From NCBI GenBank assembly GCA_028868995.1, contig JAGWTH010000003.1, forward strand, positions 1 to 64,000: 64,000 nt of DNA, read 5' to 3'. The notes beneath the pieces are model-generated. The model ran no database searches, had not been told where the DNA came from, and saw nothing but the letters and a program-made list of their open reading frames with translations. Below, in pieces: positions 41,480-51,307 of this stretch (positions are counted from its first letter, which is position 1; the number at the start of each line of letters is the position of its first letter). Source of the stretch: Burkholderiales bacterium. GTDB taxonomy: Bacteria > Pseudomonadota > Gammaproteobacteria > Burkholderiales > Burkholderiaceae_C. The translations under genes and the position numbers were made by a program.

Positions 41480-41497
41480 GTTGACGTAAACGTCAAC
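41480..41497. promoter_or_regulatory. Perfect palindromic operator before ppk2-icmF
   Basis: GTTGACGT-AA-ACGTCAAC is a perfect 8-base inverted repeat, preceded by a partial direct repeat ATTGACG. It ends 17 bases before the ppk2 ATG, so a bound protein would block initiation. Its form resembles sites I recall for MerR-family regulators of branched-chain acyl-CoA breakdown (LiuR type), which would fit icmF. That link is from memory. Confidence 0.55.
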
Positions 41498-41513
41498 TAA
41501 AGTCCTGGATCCC

Positions 41514-42356
41514 ATGGCCAAGCAAAGCCCCCGCGCGCCCGTGCGCGCCGACTGGCAGCCGCCCGCGGGCAAGCATGCCGACCGCTTCCAGCTGGACGAG
41601 ATCGATCCGGCGGCCATGCCCTGGTCGTGCGGCGACAAGTCGGTCGACCGGCAGCGGGTGGACGAGCTCGCGCTCGAGCTGGACGAGCTGCAGAACCTGT
41701 TCTACGCCGACCGCCGCTTCGGCCTGCTCATCGTGCTGCAGGGCATGGACGCCGCCGGCAAGGACGGCACCATCCGCTCTGTATTCGCCCGCACCAGCCC
41801 GCTGGGCGTGCACTCGGTGGCCTGGAAGGTGCCCAACGAGGAGGAGCGCGAGCACGACTTCCTCTGGCGCATCCACCGCCAGGCGCCGCGCGCCGGCGAG
41901 ATCGTCGTGTTCAACCGCAGCCACTACGAGGACGTGCTGGTGCCGGTGGCCAACCGCGCGATCAAGCCGGCGGCGCTGCAGCAGCGCTACCAGCACATCA
42001 ACGAGTTCGAGCGCATGCTGTGCGAGAACGGCACGGTGCTGCTGAAGTTCATGCTGCACATCAGCCGCGGCGAGCAGCGCCAGCGCCTGCAGGCGCGGGT
42101 GGACGACCCCACCAAGCGCTGGAAGTTCGCCGCCGGCGACCTGGAGGTGCGCAAGAAGTGGACCGCCTACCAGGCGGCCTACCAGGCCCTGCTGCGCGCC
42201 ACCAGCACGCCCTGGGCGCCCTGGACCGTGGTACCCGCCGACTCCAAGACCCACCGCAACCTGATGGTGGCCAGCATCATCCGCGACACCCTGCGCTCGC
42301 TGAAGCTGCGCTACCCGCCCGACCCCCCGGGCCTGGCCGGCCTGAAGATCACCTGA
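41514..42356 (+). CDS. ppk2: Polyphosphate kinase 2 family protein
   Basis: A protein of 280 residues with one P-loop kinase domain that transfers phosphate between polyphosphate and nucleotides. Walker A is GMDAAGKDG (77-85), Walker [16 protein letters not shown], and a lid module [28 protein letters not shown] follows. It is the short, single-domain PPK2 type. Whether it acts on AMP, ADP or both cannot be read by eye. It lies 10 bases before icmF and behind the palindrome at 41480, so it appears to lead the acyl-CoA operon. Confidence 0.92.
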   Translation: MAKQSPRAPVRADWQPPAGKHADRFQLDEIDPAAMPWSCGDKSVDRQRVDELALELDELQNLFYADRRFGLLIVLQGMDAAGKDGTIRSVFARTSPLGVHSVAWKVPNEEEREHDFLWRIHRQAPRAGEIVVFNRSHYEDVLVPVANRAIKPAALQQRYQHINEFERMLCENGTVLLKFMLHISRGEQRQRLQARVDDPTKRWKFAAGDLEVRKKWTAYQAAYQALLRATSTPWAPWTVVPADSKTHRNLMVASIIRDTLRSLKLRYPPDPPGLAGLKIT

Positions 42357-42366
42357 ACCCGAGACC

Positions 42367-45300
42367 ATGACCGACCTGTCCGCCGAATTCAAGGCCCTCG
42401 CCAGCTACCGCCCCACGAACAAGGTCCGCTTCGTCACCGCCGCCAGCCTGTTCGACGGCCACGACGCGGCGATCAACATCATGCGCCGCATCCTGCAGGG
42501 CATGGGCGCGGAGGTGATCCACCTCGGCCACAACCGCAGCGTCGACGAGGTCGTCACCGCGGCGCTGCAGGAGGACGTGCAGGGCATCGCCGTCAGCTCC
42601 TACCAGGGCGGCCACGTCGAGTACTTCAAGTACATGGTGGACCTGCTGCGCCAGCGCGGCGGCGGCCACATCCAGGTGTTCGGCGGCGGCGGCGGCGTGA
42701 TCGTGCCGGCGGAGATCCGCGAGCTGCAGGACTACGGCGTCGCGCGCATCTACAGTCCCGAGGACGGCCAGCGCATGGGCCTGCAAGGCATGATCGGCGA
42801 GATGGTCATGCGCTGCGACCAGGACCTGGCGCCCCATGCCCCGCAGGACCTGACGGCGATCCAGGGCCACACGGAAAGCCACTGGAGGGCCCTCGCCCAG
42901 CTGATCACCGCGCTGGAGAACGGCAGCGCCGACGCGAAGCTGGTGCAGGCGATCCGCCAGGCTGCCGGCCAGCGGACCGTCCCCGTCCTGGGTGTCACCG
43001 GCACCGGCGGGGCCGGCAAGTCCTCGCTCACCGACGAACTGGTCCGCCGCCTGCGCCTGGACCAGGACGACCGCCTGCGCATCGCCGTCATCTCCATCGA
43101 CCCCTCGCGCCGCAAGAGCGGCGGCGCCCTGCTGGGCGACCGCATCCGGATGAACGCGATCGGGCCGTGGCAGCAAGGACCGAGGGTCTACATGCGCTCG
43201 CTGGCCACCCGCGCGTTCGGCAGCGAGATCAGCGCGGCGCTCGCCGACGTGGTGGCGGCCTGCAAGGCGGCCGGCTTCGACCTGGTGATCGTCGAGACCT
43301 CCGGCATCGGCCAGGGCGACGCCGCCATCGTCCCGCACGTGGACATCCCGCTGTACGTGATGACGCCGGAGTTCGGCGCCGCCAGCCAGCTGGAGAAGAT
43401 CGACATGCTGGACTTCGCCGAATTCGTGGCGATCAACAAGTTCGACCGCAAGGGCGCGGCCGACGCGCTGCGCGACGTCGCCAAGCAGGTCCAGCGCAAC
43501 CGCGAGGCCTTCGGCCAGCGGCCGGAGGACATGCCGGTGTTCGGCACCATGGCGGCCCGCTTCAACGACGACGGCGTGACGGCGCTGTACCAGGCGCTCA
43601 AGCCGCGCCTGGCGGAACGGGGCCTGCCCCTGCCGGAAGGCCGCCTGCCGGCGGTGGCCGTGCGCCACAGCACCAACCAGACGCCGGTGGTGCCGCCGGC
43701 GCGCGGGCGCTACCTCGCCGACATCGCCGACACCGTGCGCGGCTACAAGAAGCGCGTGCGCGAGCAGGTGCGGCTGGCCCGCGAGGTGCAGCAGCTGAAG
43801 GAAGCCGCGCGCATGCTGCAGATCGAGAAGCCGGGACGCGCGCCCGCCGCCGAGGCGACGCTGGACCTGGCCGCGCAGCGCCTGGCCCGCATGGACAAGG
43901 ATGCGCTGCACCTGCTCAAGCAGTGGCCGGACATGCAGAAGGCCTATTCGGGAGACGAGTACGTGGTGAAGATCCGCGACCGGGAGATCCGCACGAAACT
44001 CACCTACCAGTCCCTGTCGGGGACCACCGTGCGCAAGGTGTCCCTGCCCCCCTGGGAGGACCACGGCGAGATCCTCCGGTGGCTGATGCTGGAGAACGTG
44101 CCCGGCAGCTTCCCCTACACCGCCGGCGTGTTCGCCTTCAAGCGCGAGAACGAGGACCCCACCCGCATGTTCGCGGGCGAGGGCGACCCCTTCCGCACCA
44201 ACCGCCGCTTCAAGCTGCTGTCGGCGGGCATGCCGGCCAAGCGCCTGTCCACCGCGTTCGACTCGGTCACGCTGTACGGCAACGACCCCGACCCGCGCCC
44301 GGACATCTACGGCAAGGTGGGCAACTCCGGCGTGTCCATCGCCACGCTGGACGACATGAAGGTGCTCTATTCGGGCTTCGACCTGTGCGACCCGGCCACC
44401 TCCGTGTCGATGACCATCAACGGCCCGGCGCCCACGATCCTCGCGATGTTCATGAACACCGCGATCGACCAGAACCTCGAGAAGTTCAAGGCCGACAACG
44501 GCCGCGAGCCCAGCGACACCGAGGCGGAGAAGATCCGCGAATGGGTGCTCGCCAACGTCCGCGGCACGGTGCAGGCCGACATCCTCAAGGAGGACCAGGG
44601 CCAGAACACCTGCATCTTCTCCACCGAGTTCTCGCTCAAGGTGATGGGCGACATCGCCGAGTACTTCGTGCACCACGACGTGCGCAACTTCTACTCGGTC
44701 TCCATCTCCGGCTACCACATCGCCGAGGCCGGCGCCAACCCGATCTCGCAGCTGGCCTTCACGCTGTCCAACGGCTTCACCTTCGTCGAGGCCTATCTCG
44801 CGCGCGGGATGCACATCGACGACTTCGCGCCCAACCTGTCGTTCTTCTTCTCCAACGGCATGGACCCGGAGTACACGGTGCTCGGGCGGGTGGCGCGCCG
44901 CATCTGGGCGGTGGCGATGAAGGAGAAGTACGGCGCCAACGAGCGCAGCCAGAAGCTCAAGTACCACATCCAGACCTCGGGCCGCTCGCTGCACGCGCAG
45001 GAGATCGCCTTCAACGACATCCGCACCACGCTTCAGGCGCTGATCGCGATCTACGACAACTGCAACTCGCTGCACACCAATGCCTACGACGAGGCGATCA
45101 CCACGCCCACCGAGGAGTCGGTGCGCCGGGCGATGGCGATCCAGCTGATCATCAACCGCGAATGGGGCCTGGCGAAGAACGAGAACCCCAACCAGGGCGC
45201 CTTCGTCATCGAGGAACTCACGGAGCTGGTGGAGGAGGCGGTGCTGGCGGAGTTCGAGCGCATCTCCGAGCGCGGCGGCGTGCTGGGCGCCATGGAGACC

Positions 45301-45660
45301 GGCTACCAGCGCGGCCGGATCCAGGACGAGAGCATGCACTACGAGATGCTCAAGCACACCGGCGAGCTGCCCATCATCGGCGTCAACACCTTCCGCAACC
45401 CGCACGGCGACGCGATTCCCGAGAAGCTGGAACTCGCCCGCTCCACGGAGGAAGAGAAGCGCAGCCAGCTGCAGCGCCTGGGCGAATTCCACGCGCGCAA
45501 CGCGGCGCAGGCCCCGGCCATGCTCCAGCGCCTGCGGCAGGCCGTGATCGACAACCGCAACGTGTTCGAGGTCCTGATGGACGCGGTGCGCGTCTGCTCG
45601 CTCGGCCAGATCACCGCCGCGCTGTTCGAGGTGGGCGGCCAGTACCGGCGCAACATGTGA
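42367..45660 (+). CDS. icmF: Fused isobutyryl-CoA mutase IcmF
   Basis: A protein of 1097 residues. The order is a B12-binding domain (1-150, with the cobalt-ligand His32 in LFDGHDAAI and a [11 protein letters not shown] loop), a MeaB-like GTPase chaperone (about 200-460, P-loop GTGGAGKSS at 212-220), a linker, and the methylmalonyl-CoA-mutase-type barrel (about 540-1097). This is the IcmF architecture, which interconverts isobutyryl-CoA and butyryl-CoA, and isovaleryl/pivalyl-CoA in some members, with its own reactivating GTPase. Barrel residues such as [20 protein letters not shown] are clear. The thiolase and dehydrogenase genes that follow would process the butyryl-CoA product. Confidence 0.95.
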   Translation: MTDLSAEFKALASYRPTNKVRFVTAASLFDGHDAAINIMRRILQGMGAEVIHLGHNRSVDEVVTAALQEDVQGIAVSSYQGGHVEYFKYMVDLLRQRGGGHIQVFGGGGGVIVPAEIRELQDYGVARIYSPEDGQRMGLQGMIGEMVMRCDQDLAPHAPQDLTAIQGHTESHWRALAQLITALENGSADAKLVQAIRQAAGQRTVPVLGVTGTGGAGKSSLTDELVRRLRLDQDDRLRIAVISIDPSRRKSGGALLGDRIRMNAIGPWQQGPRVYMRSLATRAFGSEISAALADVVAACKAAGFDLVIVETSGIGQGDAAIVPHVDIPLYVMTPEFGAASQLEKIDMLDFAEFVAINKFDRKGAADALRDVAKQVQRNREAFGQRPEDMPVFGTMAARFNDDGVTALYQALKPRLAERGLPLPEGRLPAVAVRHSTNQTPVVPPARGRYLADIADTVRGYKKRVREQVRLAREVQQLKEAARMLQIEKPGRAPAAEATLDLAAQRLARMDKDALHLLKQWPDMQKAYSGDEYVVKIRDREIRTKLTYQSLSGTTVRKVSLPPWEDHGEILRWLMLENVPGSFPYTAGVFAFKRENEDPTRMFAGEGDPFRTNRRFKLLSAGMPAKRLSTAFDSVTLYGNDPDPRPDIYGKVGNSGVSIATLDDMKVLYSGFDLCDPATSVSMTINGPAPTILAMFMNTAIDQNLEKFKADNGREPSDTEAEKIREWVLANVRGTVQADILKEDQGQNTCIFSTEFSLKVMGDIAEYFVHHDVRNFYSVSISGYHIAEAGANPISQLAFTLSNGFTFVEAYLARGMHIDDFAPNLSFFFSNGMDPEYTVLGRVARRIWAVAMKEKYGANERSQKLKYHIQTSGRSLHAQEIAFNDIRTTLQALIAIYDNCNSLHTNAYDEAITTPTEESVRRAMAIQLIINREWGLAKNENPNQGAFVIEELTELVEEAVLAEFERISERGGVLGAMETGYQRGRIQDESMHYEMLKHTGELPIIGVNTFRNPHGDAIPEKLELARSTEEEKRSQLQRLGEFHARNAAQAPAMLQRLRQAVIDNRNVFEVLMDAVRVCSLGQITAALFEVGGQYRRNM

Positions 45661-45695
45661 GAATGGCGCCCCTGGAAAGCAATCGAGGAAGAGCC

Positions 45696-46877
45696 ATGAC
45701 CCGCGACATCTTCGTCGTCGCCGCCGCGCGCACGGCGATCGGCACCTTCGGCGGCGGCCTCAAGGACGTGCCGCTGACGCAACTGGCGACCACCGCCGTC
45801 AAGGAGGCCCTGCGCCGCAGCGGCGCGGACGCCAAGGCGGTCGGCCACGTCGTGATGGGCAACGTGATCCCCACCGACGTGCGCGACGCCTACCTCTCGC
45901 GCGTGGCCGCGCTGGAGGCCGGCCTGCCGCAGGAGACGCCCGCCTTCAACGTCAACCGGCTGTGCGGCTCCGGCCTGCAGGCCGTGGTGTCGGCCGCGCA
46001 GACGCTGATGCTGGGCGACGCCGAGATCGCCATCGGCGCCGGCGCGGAATCCATGAGCCGCGGCCCCTACTTCATGCAGGGCGCGCGCTGGGGTGGCCGC
46101 ATGGGCGACCTGGCGGCCACCGACTACATGCTGGGCATCCTGCACGATCCCTTCCACCGCATCCACATGGGCATCACGGCGGAGAACGTGGCCAGGCGAG
46201 ACGGCATCACGCGCGAGATGCAGGACGAGCTCGCGCTGGAGAGCCACCGGCGCGCCGCCCGCGCGATCGCCGAGGGCCGCTTCAAGGAGCAGATCGTCCC
46301 CGTGGAGGTCGCCAGCCGCAAGGGCACGGTGCTGTTCGACACCGACGAGCACGTGCGCACCGACGCCAGCCTGGAGCAGCTCGCCAGGATGAAGCCGGCC
46401 TTCGACAAGGAGGGCTCGGTCACCGCCGGCAATGCCTCGGGCATCAACGACGGCGCCGCCGCCCTGGTGCTCGCCAGCGGCGAGGCGGTGCAGGCCCACG
46501 GACTGAAGCCCATGGCGCGCCTGGTCACCTACGCCCACGCCGGCGTCGACCCGAAGCTCATGGGCCTGGGCCCGGTGCCGGCCAGCCGCCTCGCGCTGCA
46601 GCGCGCCGGCCTCAAGGCGTCCGACCTGGACGTGATCGAATCCAACGAGGCCTTCGCCGCCCAGGCCTGCGCCGTCAGCCGCGCGCTGGAGCTGGACCCG
46701 GCCAAGGTCAACCCCAACGGCTCCGGCATCTCGCTGGGTCACCCCGTGGGCGCCACCGGCGCCATCATCGCCACCAAGGCGATCTACGAACTGCACCGCA
46801 CCGGCGGCCGCTACGCCCTGGTGACCATGTGCATCGGCGGCGGGCAAGGCATCGCCGCCATCTTCGAAAAGGCCTGA
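45696..46877 (+). CDS. Acetyl-CoA C-acyltransferase (thiolase)
   Basis: A protein of 393 residues. The nucleophile Cys90 is in [10 protein letters not shown], and His349 in [12 protein letters not shown] and Cys379 in MCIGGGQG complete the triad. It is of the degradative/biosynthetic thiolase II type; acetoacetyl-CoA is a likely substrate from its neighbours. GAGGAAGAG precedes the ATG at 45696. The gene is 35 bases after icmF and 7 before the dehydrogenase gene. Confidence 0.93.
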   Translation: MTRDIFVVAAARTAIGTFGGGLKDVPLTQLATTAVKEALRRSGADAKAVGHVVMGNVIPTDVRDAYLSRVAALEAGLPQETPAFNVNRLCGSGLQAVVSAAQTLMLGDAEIAIGAGAESMSRGPYFMQGARWGGRMGDLAATDYMLGILHDPFHRIHMGITAENVARRDGITREMQDELALESHRRAARAIAEGRFKEQIVPVEVASRKGTVLFDTDEHVRTDASLEQLARMKPAFDKEGSVTAGNASGINDGAAALVLASGEAVQAHGLKPMARLVTYAHAGVDPKLMGLGPVPASRLALQRAGLKASDLDVIESNEAFAAQACAVSRALELDPAKVNPNGSGISLGHPVGATGAIIATKAIYELHRTGGRYALVTMCIGGGQGIAAIFEKA

Positions 46878-46884
46878 GCACACC

Positions 46885-47739
46885 ATGAACAGCATCCGCA
46901 AGATCGGCGTCATCGGCGCCGGCACCATGGGCAACGGCATCGCGCAGGCCTGCGCCGTGGCCGGCCTGCCCGTCACCATGCTGGACATCAGCGACGAGGC
47001 CGTGCAGCGCGGCCTGAAGACCCTCTCCGGCAGCCTGGACCGGCTGGTGAAGAAGGACAAGCTCAGCGAGGACGCCAAGGCGAAGGCGCTGGCCCTGGTC
47101 AAGGGCAGCACGCAATACGCCGACCTGCGCGACTGCGACCTGGTGATCGAGGCCGCCACCGAGAACATCGAGCTGAAGCTGCGCATCCTGCGCCAGGTCG
47201 AGGAGATCGTGGGCGAAGGCGCGGTGGTCGCCACCAACACCTCGTCGATCTCGATCACGCAGCTCGCGGCGGTGCTCAGGCAGCCGGGCCGCTTCATCGG
47301 CATGCACTTCTTCAACCCGGTGCCGATGATGGCGCTGGTGGAGCTGATCCGCGGCCTGCAGACCGACGACGCCACCCACGCGGCGAGCACGGCGTTCGCG
47401 CAGGCGATCGGCAAGACACCGGTGACCGTGCGCAACAGTCCCGGCTTCGTGGTCAACCGCATCCTGTGCCCGATGATCAACGAGGCCATCTTCGTGCTGC
47501 AGGAAGGCCTGGCCAGCGCGGAGGACATCGACACCGGCATGCGCCTGGGCTGCAACCACCCCATCGGCCCGCTGGCGCTGGCCGACCTGATCGGCCTGGA
47601 CACCATGCTGGCGGTGATGAACGTCTTCTACGACGGCTTCAAGGACCCGAAGTACCGCCCGGCGCCGCTGCTCAGGGAAATGGTCGACGCCGGCCGCCTG
47701 GGCCGCAAGACCGGCCGGGGCTTCTACAGCTACGCGTGA
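46885..47739 (+). CDS. 3-hydroxybutyryl-CoA dehydrogenase
   Basis: A protein of 284 residues with the NAD-binding GVIGAGTMGNGIAQ at 8-21 and the 3-hydroxyacyl-CoA dehydrogenase marks GMHFFNPVPMMALVELI (catalytic His) and SPGFVVNRILCPMINEA. It oxidises (S)-3-hydroxybutyryl-CoA to acetoacetyl-CoA. With the thiolase before it, it can carry the end of butyrate-type beta-oxidation fed by IcmF. Often named hbd/paaH; I leave the symbol open. Confidence 0.92.
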   Translation: MNSIRKIGVIGAGTMGNGIAQACAVAGLPVTMLDISDEAVQRGLKTLSGSLDRLVKKDKLSEDAKAKALALVKGSTQYADLRDCDLVIEAATENIELKLRILRQVEEIVGEGAVVATNTSSISITQLAAVLRQPGRFIGMHFFNPVPMMALVELIRGLQTDDATHAASTAFAQAIGKTPVTVRNSPGFVVNRILCPMINEAIFVLQEGLASAEDIDTGMRLGCNHPIGPLALADLIGLDTMLAVMNVFYDGFKDPKYRPAPLLREMVDAGRLGRKTGRGFYSYA

Positions 47740-47758
47740 GCCCCTTCCCCGCCCGCGC

Positions 47759-48115
47759 GTGACCGCGACGCTGCACTACACCCTCGGCCCGAAATTCTCG
47801 GTCGTGGAGATCACCTCGCTGGCCTTCCTGGAGAACGCCGAGCCCGTGCTGCGGGACATCGCCGAGCGCACCCGCCTGCACCAGGACCGCCGCCTGCTGG
47901 TGAACCTGGTGGACGTGGTCGGCACCTTCGGGCCGGAGCAGCAGCGCGAGATCGGCCTGCTGGCCTACCACTACCTGGCGCACCTGGAGAAGGTGGCCTC
48001 GCTGGTGGCGCCGGACAAGATCACCCGGGTGAGCGAGGCCGCGGCGCGCTCGCAGGGCATGGAGCTGCGCGTGTTCACCGAGCTGGGGGACGCGGTGGAG
48101 TGGCTGGTGGCCTGA
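47759..48115 (+). CDS. SpoIIAA/STAS-like small protein, function unknown
   Basis: A protein of 118 residues from a GTG start. The alternation LHYTLGPKFSVVEITSLAFLENAEPVLRDIAERTRLHQDRRLLVNLVDVVG and the final FTELGDAVEWL resemble the SpoIIAA-like/STAS fold common in proteobacterial hypothetical proteins. No clear phosphorylated serine is seen. It is 19 bases after the dehydrogenase gene and may be the last gene of the operon. Confidence 0.6.
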   Translation: MTATLHYTLGPKFSVVEITSLAFLENAEPVLRDIAERTRLHQDRRLLVNLVDVVGTFGPEQQREIGLLAYHYLAHLEKVASLVAPDKITRVSEAAARSQGMELRVFTELGDAVEWLVA

Positions 48116-48134
48116 GGGCGAAGCGCCCGGGCGG

Positions 48135-49235
48135 TCAGCGCCGCTGCCGCACCGCCGCCGCCAGCTCGCGCAGCACCGCCTCGGTCTGCTCCCAGCCGAT
48201 GCAGCCATCGGTGATCGACACGCCCGGCTGCAGCGGCACGCCGGGCTTCAGGTCCTGGCGCCCCTCGCGCAGGTGGCTCTCGACCATCACGCCGAGGATG
48301 CGCCGCTCGCCGCCGGCGATCTGGCGCGCCAGCTCGCGCGCCACCAGGGGCTGGCGCCGCCAGTCCTTGGCGGAGTTCGCGTGCGAGCAGTCCACCATCA
48401 CCCGCTCCGTCACGCCGCCCTTGCGCAGCAGGGCGCAGGCGGCCTCGATGTCGGCATGCTCGTAGTTGGGCCCGCGCGAGCCGCCGCGCAGGATGATGTG
48501 GCCGTCGCCGTTGCCCTGGGTCTCGAACACCGCCGCCACGCCCATCTTGGTCATGCCGATGAAGGCGTGCGGCGCGCGGCAGGCCACCAGCGCGTCCGCG
48601 GCGACCTGCACGCTGCCGTCGGTGCCGTTCTTGAAGCCGATCGCGCAGCTCAGGCCCGAGGCGAGCTGGCGATGGCTGGGGCTTTCGGTCGTGCGGGCGC
48701 CGATCGCGCCCCAGCTGATCAGGTCGGAGATGTACTGCGGACTGAGCAGGTCGAGGAACTCGGTGCCCGCCGGCAGCCCCAGCTGCGCGATCTCCAGCAG
48801 CAGCTGGCGCGCCAGGCGCAGGCCCTCGTTGATGCGGAAGCTGCCGTCCAGGCGCGGGTCGTTGATCCAGCCCTTCCAGCCGACCGTGGTGCGCGGCTTC
48901 TCGAAGTAGACGCGCATCACCAGCAGCAGGTCCTCGCGCAACTCGTCGGCCAGCGCGCGCAGCCGCCGCGCGTAGGCGAGCGCCTGGTCGTGGTCGTGGA
49001 TGGAACAGGGCCCCACCACCGCCAGCAGGCGCGGGTCGCTGCCGTGCACCACCGCGGCCACTTCGTCGCGGCTGCGCTCGACGAAAGCCTGCACCGGCTC
49101 GTCGGCGGGCAGCTCGTACTGCAGCAGGGCCGGCGAGATCAGCGGCCGCACGTCGCGGATGCGGACGTCGTCCAGCCGGGTGGACTGCGGCATTTCCTCG
49201 GCGCCCTCGGGGCGCGCGGCGGGCGTGGGATGCAT
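48135..49235 (-). CDS. aroG: 3-deoxy-7-phosphoheptulonate (DAHP) synthase, class I
   Basis: A protein of 366 residues that condenses PEP with erythrose-4-phosphate, the entry to aromatic amino acid synthesis. Motifs are VVGPCSIHDHDQALAYARRL, MRVYFEKPRTTVGWKGWIND, GARTTESPSHRQLASGL, and VMVDCSHANSAKDW. It is the AroF/G/H type; which feedback inhibitor applies cannot be read. AGGAGA lies 7 bases before the ATG at 49235. It diverges from the hydrolase gene by 38 bases. Confidence 0.93.
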   Translation of the reverse strand: MHPTPAARPEGAEEMPQSTRLDDVRIRDVRPLISPALLQYELPADEPVQAFVERSRDEVAAVVHGSDPRLLAVVGPCSIHDHDQALAYARRLRALADELREDLLLVMRVYFEKPRTTVGWKGWINDPRLDGSFRINEGLRLARQLLLEIAQLGLPAGTEFLDLLSPQYISDLISWGAIGARTTESPSHRQLASGLSCAIGFKNGTDGSVQVAADALVACRAPHAFIGMTKMGVAAVFETQGNGDGHIILRGGSRGPNYEHADIEAACALLRKGGVTERVMVDCSHANSAKDWRRQPLVARELARQIAGGERRILGVMVESHLREGRQDLKPGVPLQPGVSITDGCIGWEQTEAVLRELAAAVRQRR

Positions 49236-49273
49236 CGAAGGTTCTCCTGGTCGCATCCTCTATATTGCCAGCC

Positions 49274-50065
49274 ATGGCATTCGCTTCCCTGACCGCGCAA
49301 GGCGCCGGCCTGCGCATCGAATACGAATGGGTGGGGGCCGCGCCGGCCGAGGCGCCGGTGCTGGTGTTCCTGCACGAGGGCCTGGGCTCGGTCGCGATGT
49401 GGCGCGACTTCCCGGCGCGGCTGTGCGACGCCGCCGGGCTGCGCGGCCTGGTCTACTCCCGCCCCGGCTACGGCCGCTCCACGCCGCGGCCGGCGCACGA
49501 GCGCTGGCAGCCGGACTTCATGCACCGCCAGGCGCGCGAGGTCCTGCCCGTGCTGCTGCGCGCGCTGGGCGTCGAGCGGCCCTGGCTGTTCGGCCACAGC
49601 GACGGCGGCTCCATCGCGCTGCTGTACGCGGCCGCGTTCCCCGAGGCCCTGCGCGGCGCGGTCGTGCTGGCGCCGCACATCCTGGTGGAGGACGTCTCCG
49701 TCGCCAGCATCGAGCAGGCCCGCGCGACCTACCTCTCCACCGACCTGAAACAGAAGCTGGGCCGCTACCACGACGACCCCGATTCGGCCTTCTGGGGCTG
49801 GAACGACGTCTGGCTGTCGCCGGCCTTCCGCGCCTGGTCGATCGAGGAGGAGCTCCGCGCCATCCGCTGCCCCCTGCTGGCCATCCAGGGCCTGGACGAC
49901 GAGTACGGCACCCTGGAGCAGATCCGCGGCATCGCCCGGCGGGTGCCGCATGCGCAGCTGCTGGAGCTGCCGCAATGCGGCCATTCGCCCCACAAGGACC
50001 AGCCGCAGGCGGTGATCGACGCGGTGGCGCGCTTCGTGCGCGAGGGGAGCGCGCACCCGAGGTAG
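49274..50065 (+). CDS. Alpha/beta hydrolase
   Basis: A protein of 263 residues with VLVFLHEGLGSVAMWRDFP (oxyanion region), the nucleophile Ser109 in FGHSDGGSIA, Asp208/209 in IQGLDDEYG and His237 in PQCGHSPHKD. The substrate is unknown; ester or lactone hydrolysis is likely. The ATG at 49274 is 7 bases after TATATT, so the message may be leaderless; an in-frame TTG at 49265 lies inside that box. The stop is 8 bases before the MFS gene. Confidence 0.82.
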   Translation: MAFASLTAQGAGLRIEYEWVGAAPAEAPVLVFLHEGLGSVAMWRDFPARLCDAAGLRGLVYSRPGYGRSTPRPAHERWQPDFMHRQAREVLPVLLRALGVERPWLFGHSDGGSIALLYAAAFPEALRGAVVLAPHILVEDVSVASIEQARATYLSTDLKQKLGRYHDDPDSAFWGWNDVWLSPAFRAWSIEEELRAIRCPLLAIQGLDDEYGTLEQIRGIARRVPHAQLLELPQCGHSPHKDQPQAVIDAVARFVREGSAHPR

Positions 50066-50073
50066 GATGCCGC

Positions 50074-51294
50074 GTGCCCGCGCCCGCCCTGAGCTCCCCC
50101 CTGCCCCACTCCGACGCCGCCACCCGTTCGGCCGTCGTGCTGCTGGCCCTGGCGGCCTTCTTCAGCGGCGCCGCCATGCGCATCTGCGACGGCCTGCTGC
50201 CCCGGCTGGCGAGCGATTTCGCGATCACGCCGGGCGTCGCCGGCCGCGTGGTGCTCACCTTCGCCGTCGCCTACGGCCTGTCGCAGCTGCTGTTCGGCCC
50301 GCTGGGCGACCGCTACGGCAAGGCGCGCGTCATGTGCGGCGCCCTGTTCGCCTGCGGACTGGCCTCGCTGGCCTGCGTGCTGGCGCCGGGCTTCGACGCG
50401 CTGGTGCGCCTGCGCGTGTTCTGGGGCATCGCCGCTGCCGGCGTGATCCCGCTGGCGATCGCCTGGATCGGCGACGCGGTGCACTACGCGCAGCGCCAGG
50501 CGACCCTGGCGCGCCTGCTCACGGGCACGCTGTCCGGCATGACCGCGGGCCAGCTGGGTGGCGGCCTGTTCGCCGACTCGCCGCTGGGCTGGCGCGGCGC
50601 GTTCTCGGCGCTGTGCGCCGGCTACTTCGTCGTCGGCACGCTGCTGCTGGTGCGCCTGCGCAGCATCCCCGCGGCGCCGCCGGTGCGCGGCGGCGGGCGC
50701 TTCGCCTTCGCGGCGCAACTGGGCGCCGTGCTGGCCGTGCCCTGGGCGCGCGCGGTGGTCGCCGCCGTCTTCGCCGAAGGCGTGTTCCTCATGGGGCCGC
50801 TCGCCTTCCTGCCGTCCTACCTGCACCAGCGCTTCGGCCTGGCCCTGTCCGCCGCTTCCGCCCTGATCGCGCTCTATGCCCTGGGCGGCCTGGTGTACGC
50901 GCTGGTGGCGCGCCACGTCGTGCAGCGCCTGGGCGAGCAGCGCATGGTGGCCGCCGGCGGCGTGCTGATGGGGCTGGGCTTCCTGGGCCTGTACGCGATC
51001 CCCGCGGCGTGGCTGGCCGCGCCCATCGCGCTGGCCCTGGGCTTCGGCACCTACCTGTTCCACAACACTCTGCAGGTCAACGCCACCCAGATGGCGCCGG
51101 CCACGCGCGGCACGGCGCTGGCCCTGTTCGCGTTCTGCTTCTTCAACGGCCAGGCCATCGGCGTGACGCTGGCCGGCTACGCTTTCGACCATGGCGGTCC
51201 CCTGCCGCTGCTGGTGGTGCCGGCGGTGGCCCTGCCCCTGGTGGGCTGGGCCTTCGCCGGGGGCCTGCGGCGCCGCGCGGGCGCCACTGCCTGA
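50074..51294 (+). CDS. Major facilitator superfamily transporter
   Basis: A protein of 406 residues with 12 predicted membrane helices. The loop 2-3 motif GPLGDRYGKARVM and the repeat of the fold in the second half mark MFS drug/metabolite exporters of DHA type. I start at the GTG at 50074 (PAPALSSPLPHSDAATR); helix 1 begins near residue 17. The substrate is unknown. It lies between the hydrolase gene and the quinone-reductase-like gene, all on the plus strand and close together. Confidence 0.83.
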   Translation: MPAPALSSPLPHSDAATRSAVVLLALAAFFSGAAMRICDGLLPRLASDFAITPGVAGRVVLTFAVAYGLSQLLFGPLGDRYGKARVMCGALFACGLASLACVLAPGFDALVRLRVFWGIAAAGVIPLAIAWIGDAVHYAQRQATLARLLTGTLSGMTAGQLGGGLFADSPLGWRGAFSALCAGYFVVGTLLLVRLRSIPAAPPVRGGGRFAFAAQLGAVLAVPWARAVVAAVFAEGVFLMGPLAFLPSYLHQRFGLALSAASALIALYALGGLVYALVARHVVQRLGEQRMVAAGGVLMGLGFLGLYAIPAAWLAAPIALALGFGTYLFHNTLQVNATQMAPATRGTALALFAFCFFNGQAIGVTLAGYAFDHGGPLPLLVVPAVALPLVGWAFAGGLRRRAGATA

Positions 51295-51307
51295 ACGAGG
51301 AGACGAG

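Noticed and set aside
42349..45492. A 1047-codon minus-strand frame opposite icmF
   Set aside because: Shadow frame of the same kind; icmF has complete B12, GTPase and mutase motifs on the plus strand.
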